Position numbers and translations under genes: made by a program. Source: Taxillus chinensis (Eukaryota; Streptophyta; Magnoliopsida; Santalales; Loranthaceae). From it: DNA of 64,000 nucleotides. Below the pieces are notes generated by a model. The model ran no database searches. It worked only from the letters and a program-made list of their open reading frames with translations, and had not been told where the DNA came from. Where the stretch lies: NCBI GenBank assembly GCA_023512835.1, contig CM042090.1:22100148-22164147 (forward strand). Direction: 5' to 3'. Below, one piece after another: positions 41,250-51,664 of this stretch; the first letter of the stretch is position 1, and the number at the start of each line of letters is the position of its first letter.

Positions 41250-44200
41250 CAGCGTGGAGGCAAAAGCGCGAGAGATGGATTGCAAAGATGAAATCTCTCA
41301 AATAGGTTGGCAATACAAGCAAACCACAGATAAATAATAGTGCTTATTTATAGGCAAATAAGAAAACTTCAAAGTAATGGAAAACAAAATAAAAAGAAAA
41401 ACAAAATAAAATAAATACATATTTTATTTTATTTTTATACTCCGCAATATGTTCTTCCACCTAAGATGAACTCGATCATGAGTTTATTGCATGATACAAC
41501 GACACTTCATCATGATGAAATGGACAAATATTTGACACATTTTGAATGTGTGAGAAATAGTCATATCATCTAGTAGTGCATTGACATAGACATTGTTGTT
41601 TTTGTGCACAATTTCATATGAGTCATACTTCTTGTGCTGCAACTAAGTATACTTGCCAACAAAAAACTTCTCTTTTTGCAAAAACATTGTCACCTAATAT
41701 CCTACATCAAATAGTTGTTGGCATTGGTGCGAATCAGAAGCTGCCTTATATTTAACATTAACATGTTCAATTTTATTTCAAATATTTGTAGCTATAGATG
41801 GGTACTGTTTAACTGTGTGTTTGATAGAACATTACTATCCCTGCTACTGGATAACTGTGCTAAATTCAAAATATGTTGTTGTGGTTTCGTATAAACCATT
41901 GAAAAAGATATCCTCCTAATAGTGCGATGAATATAACTGTTATAAGTAAACTCCGCTTGCGTCAATGCCTAATCCCACTGCCCGATTTCTCTCCACAGTT
42001 ATTCCAAATTAAATTCTCCAAAGTTTACTTAATCACTTCATTTTGGTCATCAATTTGGAGATGTAAGGTACTCCTAAATTCAAAAGAAGAATTAAACAAA
42101 AACTACAAAGTCTTACAAAATTGACTTAGGAATTTACTATCATGATCTGATGTAATGGATTTTGGCATTTCATGTAAATGAATCACCTCCCGAAAAAATT
42201 TCACAATTGCTTGCACATTAGAAGTTTTCCTATATGTAATAAGATGTGACATTTTGGAAAACCTTTCAACGACCACAAACATCGAATCAATTCCTTATTG
42301 GCTATGCAATAAACCCATATTAAAATCCATCGACAGGTGTTCCCATATGTTTTTTGGAACAGGAAAAGGTGTATATAACTAGTATTTTGAGGCTCTCCTT
42401 TAGTCATTTGACAAATCTAGCATTTTTTCACAAGTCGGCTTACATTTTGGCACTAGTGAGGCTAACAGTACCTCTCAGCCATAACCGCAATGGTCTTGTC
42501 TCTTTTAAAATGTCTTGTTAAACCTTCCCATAAAGATATTGAATCATTTTCTCCTGCAAGGAAGCTTCAAAAATATATAACTGATTACCTCTTATCATGA
42601 ATATGGTAATCATTACAAAACTCATGATGAGTGCCCTTTTCCTATAATTTTTAAAAATTTCCATCAATGGCATACAAGCTCTTTAACTCATCAAATCTCA
42701 TGCTTTATGTTTGCAAAATGATCAACAAATCAACTCATCTACTCAAAGCATCAACAATTTTGTTTTAAATATCAAATTTATGCATTAGCTTGGATAGAAA
42801 CATTTACAAAAACTAGATCAACCTGACATGTATATTTTTGTTTATTGTCGTTTGTCCACTGAGATGTTTTAAGATGACACAATCTTAATAAAGAATAAAT
42901 TTTTTACCTATCAAATAGTACTCCCAAATCCATAGAGCTCTCAACTCTTTGTCATAAGTAGACCTAGTCTTTTGGACTTTACACAATTTCTCACTAAAAA
43001 GGTTGTTGGCCTCTTTTGCTATAACAAAACAACACTAATTCCAATTTCACTCTCATCACAATTCAAGTCGAAAAATCTAGTAGAGCTAATACAAATGCCT
43101 TGCATAATTGCTCTTTCAACACCTGAAAGCTCTACTTGAACTCTTCATTACATTGAAACTTTCATTTCTTAAAGTATTTAGTTAATGAGACAACAATAGT
43201 ACTGAAATACCTAATAAATCTTCTGAAAAAATTAGTCAATTTAAGAAAATTCTTAATCTCAGTCATAACCAAAGGAGTAAGTTACTCTCTAATTGCATTT
43301 ACTTTGACATCATTCACCATAATGCCATCACGATTAATCACAAATTAGAAAAACAATAATTTCTTTGTAAGAAAAATACACCTCTTCAAATTAATATATA
43401 ATTTATTCTCCTGCAAAAGAGTCAATACTTACATCAAATGTTCAATATGGTAATCCCTAGACTTACTATATACTAGTATTTCATTAAAATAAAGCACAAT
43501 GAACTATCTATTGAAAGGTTTGAGTACCCGATTCATCCCGCACATAAATGTACTTGGTGTTGCTAAGACCAAACAACATCATTAATCACTCAAACAACCT
43601 CTCCTTGGTCTTGAAAGTGGTCTTCTACTCATCTTCAAGCTTGATCTGATTATGTTGATAGCTATTGCGCAAATCAATTTTGAAAAATATTTGAGTTCCA
43701 CATAAGTTATTCAACATGTCATCGGGATGCAATAAATTTATACCTAATAGTAATTTTGTTGATAGCTTGACTATCAACACATAGGCTCTAACTCTCATCT
43801 TTCTTGGGAATCAATAAAGCTAGCATAACACACAAATTCAAACTATCATAAATAAATCTCTTGTCCAACAATTATTGGACCTTCTCTATACAATCTTTAT
43901 CACTTTTAAACTTATCCTATAATGTGGTAAACATGGTAAATTGGTGTTAGATATTAAATCTATTTGATGTTGGATGTCTTTCAGAGGTAGCAACCCCTTT
44001 GGAAAATCATCTGGAACCACATCCGTAAATTCCTCCAACACGGCCTTAACCACATCTAGTATCTTTGTCTCAAATCTATCAGTATCGGTAACTTCCGGTT
44101 TCAGCACAAGATCATGCGCCACCTTCACCTCTTTCGCATTCTCAACTAAGCCGGTCTCAATTTGCGTCATCATCAAGAAAGATCATCCATTAACCTTACG

Positions 44201-45200
44201 GGTTTTGGAGCGAAATTCCTCTTTCAAGAAAAATAAAATGAATTTCGCCCTTCTAACTTGTAAGTATTCTCATTATCTAAATGTTGGACATTCACATCAA
44301 ACTAGTGTTGGTCGTGAATCCCTTTTGTCCATTGACAAACCGTGAGTTTTGTTCATGCAACATCAATTTCATTCGAAGTGCTATGTTCTAGAGATGACAA
44401 TGGAGTGGGATGGGACTAGATAGTGATTAACCTGAACCAGCCTTGGGAGGTTTCGAGTTGGGATGGGACAAAACTAAAAAGCATGATAGGTCGGGGCAGG
44501 TATTTTAAATTAAAATTGTTTAAAAACATTAAAAAAGGTCAAGTCGGATTAGGAGGGGTTGGCCAATACCTGTGCCTGCCCTATTGTCTCTTTGGGTCAG
44601 GTAAAAGCAACTCAAGTTGGATTAGAATTGCCATCCCTATTATATTCTTTATGACTATGAACTCGATCTTGTTCTTTATTTGCAACTTGAGACCATCTAT
44701 AAAGCATGTTGCTTGCTGAATTTCGCTTTTTCGTAGTTCGTTCCGCAATGTTAGTCTCATGAATTAACCGTGTGCTCATGAATTGATTGCATTCTTTGGT
44801 GGCCGTGTTGATATTATTGGAACAATATCTGCTCAAAATCCGATGGTAGAAAATCTTGTGACAATGACTGTTTCATCCTATGCTAGTTGCTCATCGGCTG
44901 TTGCCCTTCCCGTTACCTTTTGCTTTGTAATCTCTCTTACCATGGTGAAGCTCCTCCCTGCAATCTATTGACCACCAATTTCATCTTGTAGTCTTTTGGT
45001 ATCTCCATGTAATTGAAGAGTTGTTTAACTTCCAACGGCCAATCAAGAAAATCCTCAATATCAAGACTACCGTGAAAGAAGATATATCCACCTTCAAATG
45101 ATAGTTGAGCACATCTCCTCGATCATACCTTTGTTGATTCTTTTGGTACCTTCGTCTCAATTATGCATTGACGGTCATTGTACGTTGTATAGTAACGAAT
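41250..45200 (-). mobile_element. Decayed Ty3/gypsy retrotransposon, antisense within the putative intron
   Basis: Minus-strand translation, with many stops and frameshifts, gives in order: a Gag-like DFLDWPLEVKQLFNYMEIPK region near 45000-45080; LPLKDIQHQIDLI and LPHYRIS before reverse transcriptase (43886-44000); reverse transcriptase blocks CVDSQAINKITIRYKF and KIDLRNSYQ (43640-43790); and integrase-like [14 protein letters not shown] and KSITSD (42130-42290). Integrase following reverse transcriptase marks the gypsy order. I could not define LTRs, so the ends are approximate. It is inactive by inspection. Confidence 0.8.
44389..44639. mobile_element. hAT-type MITE nested in the gypsy remnant
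   Basis: Ends TAGAGATGACAATGGAG and GAATTGCCATCCCTA are inverted repeats of the common plant GAGATGGCAATGG type. The flanks CTATGTTC (44381-44388) and TTATATTC (44640-44647) match at 6 of 8 positions. It interrupts the region between Gag-like and protease/reverse transcriptase-like sequence, so it arrived after the retrotransposon. Confidence 0.7.
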
Positions 45201-45924
45201 GAATCATTCTCCAAAATTGCTGTGTTAAGCCAATTTAGTGTTTTCTAATTCTATTTTATCATATATAAAATTAGAACTCTTTTAATTTTTTTGCTCCTGA
45301 TAAAATCTATTTTCATATTTAACACTGTTTTGTGACTTCACATTTACTTTTACTCATGTATTTCCATAATGTTAACTACATGTATCATTATGTTGTCTAG
45401 GCTTGCAAAATAAAAAGATACATGTATTAGTATGCCTATCTCAATGTACATTTAAGAGCGGCTTGCCTTCCCCTTGCGTGTTTGTTGTTGATGCCTGCTG
45501 TTTATAAGAGTGCTTCATTAACATCAGAGTTTTTGTATTTCTTCATTTATTGAGTTGGAGGAATTCATAGGGAGGTACTGCTACCCTTGATGCATTGAAT
45601 AGGAGGACCCTTTTTTTTCCCTGGTTGGTTGTTCACAAAAGGAACAACAATAAAAAATAAAGCCATGAAAAATGTAGTAAACCCCTTAGATGTCCCCTGC
45701 TGATAGTTGAGAGCTGGATTGCTAAAACCATGAGGATTTACAACTACAAGTTATTGTTAGTTTCTTGCATTATAAATACGTACAAAAAAATGTAAAAATA
45801 GTCTAATAACCTCTTAGCTCATAAAGAATATAGGGAATATAGTCGTATCAGGGTAGAGCATTTTAAATTTCATAAATTTTCAGTTCTTGCTATGTCCAAC
45901 AAATTTCTTTATGATTTTCTGCAG

Positions 45925-45951
45925 ATGAAGAACGAGCAATCTTGGATTTGA
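45925..45951 (+). promoter_or_regulatory. Upstream ORF (8 codons) in the leader exon
   Basis: Directly after the acceptor AG at 45923-45924 an ATG opens MKNEQSWI and stops, 76 nt before the main ATG at 46028. If the acceptor is used, ribosomes would meet this ATG first. Regulatory effect is inference. Confidence 0.4.
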
Positions 45952-46027
45952 AGGCAACAGAATTATTGCCTGTTTCTACTGGCTTGAAATTGTTGGAGAT
46001 CAAGTCCTACTACATCAGGGTTGATTG

Positions 46028-48341
46028 ATGACCACTATGGATCAAAATGGTATGACATGGGTTGAGAATTTCTACCAGAAGTTTGAAGCTATGTGTTTGG
46101 AGGTTGAAGAAAATATGTATCAGGTATGTTTTTGTTTCTTCAGTTAATGCTAAATTCCCCTTTAGGCCATTGGAAAAAATGAAACTGTTGAACTCCTTGA
46201 ATGGAAAAGCATCTATATATTTTTCCTTCTTTGGGTCATTGGGTGTTACGATGTGCCCCCCCCCCCCCCTCTCCTTCTGTTTTATTAAGATCTGATTTCT
46301 GAATTTTCAAAGTTTTTGTGAATTGTGAATACTGTGTTTCCCATTCTTACTGGGCTCAATAGACTACCCTGATCATGATTTCGTTTTAATTGGAGCTGAG
46401 GTTTTCCTTATAAATTTCAGTTATTTTTGGGCAGGACACTGTTAAATATGTGGAGAACCAGGTGCAGACAGTTGGTGCAACTGTTAAAAAATTTTATTCA
46501 GATGTATTGGAAGATTTGTCTCTTGCTCCAACTGATCCTGTGAAGGCACATACTTTAGGTGGAGGTGTCAATTTGTCCCATTTAGACGTAACGCAAAAAT
46601 TAGCTCCATCTACAATAGACCCCATTAAAGTAATGGCTTCTAATTTCTCCCTAAAAGAACATGCTGATATTCATATTTATAAAAAACCAATTGTAGATGT
46701 AAAGGAAGAGGTTATAAAAGCTGAGACTGACCTTCCGGCTCCAGTTTTGCATATAATACCTCATGAGGTTAAGGATTTAGGAGAGTCTATATCTGTCAAT
46801 GGTGTTCACGGTTTAAACAATCTTTCATTGTCTTCTATTGATTCTGTGAGAAGAGGAAGTCCTGATTTAAATTTTAGGAAGCTTAATGACAGTGACATAA
46901 AGCAATCAAAAGTCAGTGATAATTTTATAGAAGTAGGGCCACCTTCATCAGTGGCTGCAGGAATAGCTGACCCTCTTCGCAAAGATCTGGAAGCTATACA
47001 GTGTGACTCTGAAGAAGAAAATATTTGTTGCGGGGTAACAAGTGCAAATGAGTGTTTTGTTGATGGCTCAGCTGGTTTTCCATCTACCGATAAGATTTGT
47101 TTGGTGGAATCTTCTGGGAAGGAAGGAATGGAGAAGAGGCTTTTGTTCAGTGGTTGTACCTTGGAAGAATCAAGTGGTGACCTTTTCCTAGAGCTCTCTG
47201 TTTGTCTTTTATATTCTTTCACTTCTCAGGTAGCAGCTTGTTAACTTCTGTTTTGGCAAGTGTAGGCACAGCTATGAATGAGGATATGGTTTATGTGACA
47301 ACCACCGCTGTTGATATTACACAGTATACTGAATGTATTGGGGAGGTCTCATCATCCAATACAGGTATCATTATTAAGTGTGACAGTAAGCTTTTATCAT
47401 TGTTAATGAGGTCAAGGAGAGTCTTTCACTTTTGTGTCCTCACAGTTATATCACACAAAAGCAATGTATGAAAACAATTTAGAATGAGCTGATGTTGGGG
47501 GCTAGAACTTGACTCACTAGCCCCCAGTGTTTTATGTTGCTGGTCCAGTGCCCCCCCTCCAATGGGTTATAGTCACACACTTGATTTTAAACCAGCTGTG
47601 ATTGTCTAAGACTCTGAAAGGTGGCGTGATTCTTACAGTTTGATTCGTGCAATATTTTTGAAAATTTATATTAATGAATTATTATGTTGGAAAAACTAAC
47701 CCTTTGGATGGGGAGGTGTTTGTTGCATTATTTGTGTGTAACAGATATTAGATTGATTCTTTATTATTTTTTTATTTCCTGCTATGTGGACAGGGAGAGA
47801 ATTAAGGAAGGAGAAGTGTACATTTTCATGTCAGTGGGAAGCTGGGGGATAATTTTTGATTTTGTTTTCATCAGTTGGAAAGTTTTATGAATGTATATGT
47901 TATGTTGGTTCAATGAGACAGGAAGCTGTGAGGATAGGCATATGGATGATGGTGTCAATGAGCCCAGAATGGCTACTGTTGAGGCATCCAATGGTGAAAT
48001 TGAACTTGAGGAAACCTGTGTTATGGTCGACACCAGCAACTCTTCTTGTTTTGTTTCCCCAAAACACAAGTCCTACAAGGTACGTACCCCCTCGAATTCC
48101 TCCCGCATGCTGCATGTGTTTAAGTGGCTCTCATGGATCGTGAATGTTTCCTCAGAAAAAGATTCGGGATGCTTTTACTACCAAAATGAAGTCAGCAAGA
48201 AAGCAAGAATATGAGCAACTTGCTATCCGTCGTGGAGAAGAAGTTGATACGGGATCCAACCAACAAGTTATTGGGACTTCGATCCAGATGACTCTTGTGG
48301 GGCCTCATGATTTATCTGAATCAGAGTGGGAGCTTGTTTGA
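46028..48341 (+). CDS. Conserved plant protein of unknown function (5 coding exons, 438 aa)
   Basis: Coding exons: 46028-46123, 46435-47176, 47230-47364, 47922-48079, 48156-48341; 439 codons. The short 53-nt intron (47177-47229) is inferred because reading through hits a stop at 47242, while splicing G|GT joins SSG to SSLLTSVLASVGTAMNEDMV. The N-terminus (MTWVENFYQKFEAMCLEVEE, MYQDTVKYVENQVQTVGATV) is a predicted helical module. The middle, about 60-280, is low-complexity and acidic. The C-terminus KKIRDAFTTKMKSARKQEYE has a basic helix, and the protein ends SESEWELV, a short acidic-aromatic tail. I recognise the overall layout as a plant-wide uncharacterised family but can name no function. 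It has no signal peptide or membrane segment. The leader exon begins at 45925 and a remote leader exon at about 40770 is likely. Confidence 0.8.
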
Positions 48342-49995
48342 GGTGCCACAATTACAAGCATTTGTACATAACTATTTTAATCAAACTGGAACACTGGTCA
48401 TCATACGCCCCTCTATGCCTCGTCGACCGGAAGCAATTAAAAAATTAGAAACTAATTTATAAGCTATGCACTGTGCCATGTTTTGGGATGCAGACTTTCT
48501 ATATATGTACTGTGTTAGCAAATATGAAGCACATTTTCTTCGCAGTGTCAGATGAGAACTCCGAGGTTGCATTCGTGCCCACCTCTTCGATCCGTAGGAA
48601 AAAGTAAATCGTGTGATCTCTATTTCGTTTGTTTTTTGAAATTGGGCGTCGCTATTCTAGAAGTAAGTTACAGTAAAGAGATTGCACAAACTAAATTGGT
48701 GGAGGGTGTTGATTCGAGGTAAGGCCACAAAGAGTGTATAAATTATGGTATATTTCATGTTCTTCAGATTTTGATTTTACAATTTGGCTTTAAAATATAA
48801 ACTTAGATAAAATTTAGTTCAATTATTTAAAATGTTCATGGTTTATTATTATCAGAGTAATGATACAGATTATTGGATTGTGTAATTGGTTGATAGTTGG
48901 GATGATGTATATCAGAACTTTCATATGTTTTATTTTTCATTGTGTTTTTATCTTATTTAGTAAGGTTCGGCCTGTATTTTGAAGAATCGCTAAGCACTCT
49001 CGTGTTTAGTATGATTTCAATGGGGGGAGTTTATAAAATGACTTCACCAATAGGGTGTGGCATGCATTTGTATCTATAGAGGTGAAATATCATAGAATAT
49101 AATATAAAGTTAGGCCAGGGGCAAGGGAGGTGTGATCCAAAGCACTTGATAATTTTGGAAGCTTCCCATCTATTGACATTGGGTGAATGATAAATATTTT
49201 GATGAGTGTGTTACAACAAGTGATGTCAACATGTTAATATTGGGTGAGCAGGAGACATTAAGGTGAAGATGTAGGAAAGCAATGTCACCTGTTGCAATGA
49301 GGCGGTCATGACTTATAAATTTAAATATTAATTTATGCAAATTAAATTCTACTTTGGAAAATAAATTTATATAAATCATCTACGCTTTTTTCGGTGCCGG
49401 CTTTCACTGCTTCCGGACAAGCAGGTGCTTAAAGAGCATCGCGGAAATGGTCTGTCCAGAGTTGGAATCGAACAAAGCAAAGCACACTAGAGGAAATTGG
49501 TATTTAATACATAATAATCAGCCCAGATTTTATTATTATTTTAAAAGGAAAAAAGAATTTTTATTATTTTTATTATGAAAGCGAAGCATATTCATTGAAG
49601 AAAACAAAGAAAAGGAGGGGAGTTTTTTATTTTATTTTTTAAAAAACCTAAAATGTTTCCATTATTTCCTTTATTCCATTAAAAAACCCAGAATGGTTCC
49701 AATTTACAGAAAGGCAACACCACCGAACAAATAAAAGGAAACTATTAACCAAAAAAAAAAAATCGAAGTTAATTAGTTTCCAATTTGGGTTTTAGGAAAC
49801 TCCCACAGCTTATATATATATATTGCCTCCGACCCTCCTGCAAAACACATCTTGCCTCCAATTTTACCGTACGTGAGTCTGAGTCTGAGTCTCTCTCTCT
49901 CTGTCTCTGTCTCTGACACACATACACACACACACAGACACACTCTTCAAAAATTTCATTTTCTAAAGGTTCATCGCGAGAGAAACGAATCAACC
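48342..49995. other. 3' flank and promoter of the Agenet gene
   Basis: 48342 to about 48600 is probably 3' UTR. The middle is AT-rich. A GC-richer patch at 49385-49500 contains a GTTCGATTCC-like motif on the minus strand but no tRNA fold. TATA-like TTATATATATATATTGCC at about 49810-49826 precedes a CT/CA microsatellite leader (49876-49940) of the gene starting at 49996. Confidence 0.55.
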
Positions 49996-50535
49996 ATGCA
50001 GAGAAACGAATCAACAATGCAGGGGAAAAAACCGACAGCGAAGAAAAACAGGTCGACAATGAAGAAAAACAAATCATCGGCGAAGGAAAACAAATCAACC
50101 ACGAAGAGAAACGAATTAGCAGCGGCGAGGTTCTGGAGGGGCCAGAAAGTTGAGGTTAGGAGCGAGGAGATGGGGTACCTGGGTTCCTACTACGTCGCCA
50201 CAATCTTGGCCGAGGTGGGAAAGGAGCACTACTACCTGGAGTACGAGACTCTGCTGACGGACGACGAGTCTGCGCCGCTGCGGGAGGTCGTCTCAGCAGC
50301 CGAGGTACGCCGGGCGCCGCCGCACGTCCCGGTGGCCGCCTTTGAGTTCCTCGATCCAGTGGACGCCTTTGCCAACGAGGGGTGGTGGGTCGGCGAGATC
50401 ATTGGTCGGAAGGAGCCCGATAGCTACACCGTCTTCTTCCGCACGACAGGCGAGGTATCAGCGTACCCGGTGTCGCACCTGAGGCCCCACCAGGAGTTCG
50501 TCAACGGCGAGTGGAGCCTTGCCTGCACCACTTGA
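49996..50535 (+). CDS. Double Agenet/Tudor-like domain protein, single exon (179 aa)
   Basis: Residues 1 to about 45 are a basic repetitive tail made of 7-9 residue units (RNESTMQ twice, then KKNRSTM, KKNKSSA, KENKSTT). Agenet domain 1 (about 50-110) begins FWRGQKVEVRSEEMGYLGSY and contains YYLEYETLLTDDESAPL. Domain 2 (about 115-175) begins FEFLDPVDAFANEGWWVGEI and ends SYTVFF...HLRPHQEFVNGEW. Paired Agenet domains of plants (DUF724/AIP group) are royal-family modules linked to chromatin or RNA-protein binding; here the protein is little more than the pair. I chose the ATG at 49996; an upstream in-frame ATG at 49852 would translate the CT/CA microsatellite. A nuclear location is likely from the basic tail (inference). 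The coding part is GC-rich compared with its surroundings and lacks introns. Confidence 0.85.
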   Translation: MQRNESTMQGKKPTAKKNRSTMKKNKSSAKENKSTTKRNELAAARFWRGQKVEVRSEEMGYLGSYYVATILAEVGKEHYYLEYETLLTDDESAPLREVVSAAEVRRAPPHVPVAAFEFLDPVDAFANEGWWVGEIIGRKEPDSYTVFFRTTGEVSAYPVSHLRPHQEFVNGEWSLACTT

Positions 50536-51664
50536 GCGGCGTACGTGACATGGCGGGCGATGACTTGGATAGCAAGTTTTGCGGACTATGAATTTTAATT
50601 TGTCGTTGATTCAAGAATCGTGCTTCTTCTCGCTAGATATTAAAAATGCGATTGAATATCTCTCTCCCTCTCTCTCTTTTCTGTTTTTTTTTAAAAACAT
50701 TTCTATGTAAACGTGAGAACTGAGAAGTGATTCTTAAATTTTGGAGCCTAACGTTGTAAGGGCCGGTTGATACGTGTTGTTTTGTTCTACTTGTTCTGTT
50801 AAATCTATTTTTGTTGAGTAACGTGATAACATGTTCATCTATATTACGCGAGTCAATTGCATGCATAATTTCTTGTTAATATTGTTAATGTTGTTTGCTT
50901 CGATTATTATGAGTGAATGCTTTGCTGAAAATTATTTAATCATAAATAATTTTTAAAAAATAAATTAATTTTTATTTATTTGAGCCGTAATTTATATATA
51001 ATTTATAAATTGCATAAGACAAATTAATATACTAAAATGAACACTCATTAATACTAAATAATTTGGCAACTCACTTTAACAGAATTACCAAATAATCTAA
51101 TCTCATCTCCTCGATATGATTGCAATTAGCCGAGAGAGGCCCACGACATTAAGTTTAAAATTGTTTAACTACCGGCCATATTTGCTTTAAATATGTTTTA
51201 AAAAATTACATGTTTAAATACACAAGTTTTCTATATATATATATATATTCGAATTATGCTTCAAGTAACAATATTTTAAAACATATTTAATCTGTTTTAC
51301 ATTTTTAAAATCCAAATTTGTTTCTTTCATGGTTTTTTTTTTTACACTTTTTGTTATTTTATTTCTTGAACTTATCATATTTTATTTTTTAATTTTTTAT
51401 AAAATATAAATTTTTAAAAGTGCATATTCTTAAAAAATATTTTCATTTTAAAATTCAAAATTAAATTTTAATTTTAATAAATATTCAAATTATAAAAGCA
51501 AGAAAAATACTTTTAAGAAATCATGTTTTTTAATGGCCCCACTCGCAAGAATGAGAGAAGAGGCGCAAAAGAGATAGATACGGCCATCGACAAACCGGCT
51601 CGCTTGAGTATTGAGTTTTGACCCACACAGTAGCTTTGATTATCGCAGAGGCCGGAATAGAGAG
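50536..51664. other. Intergenic, AT-rich
   Basis: No gene seen. The start is the probable 3' UTR of the Agenet gene. The stretch at about 51530-51664 is the likely promoter and leader of the next gene. Confidence 0.55.

Noticed and set aside
49385..49500. Possible tRNA gene (GTTCGATTCC motif on the minus strand)
   Set aside because: No A box at the right distance and no acceptor or anticodon stem could be formed.
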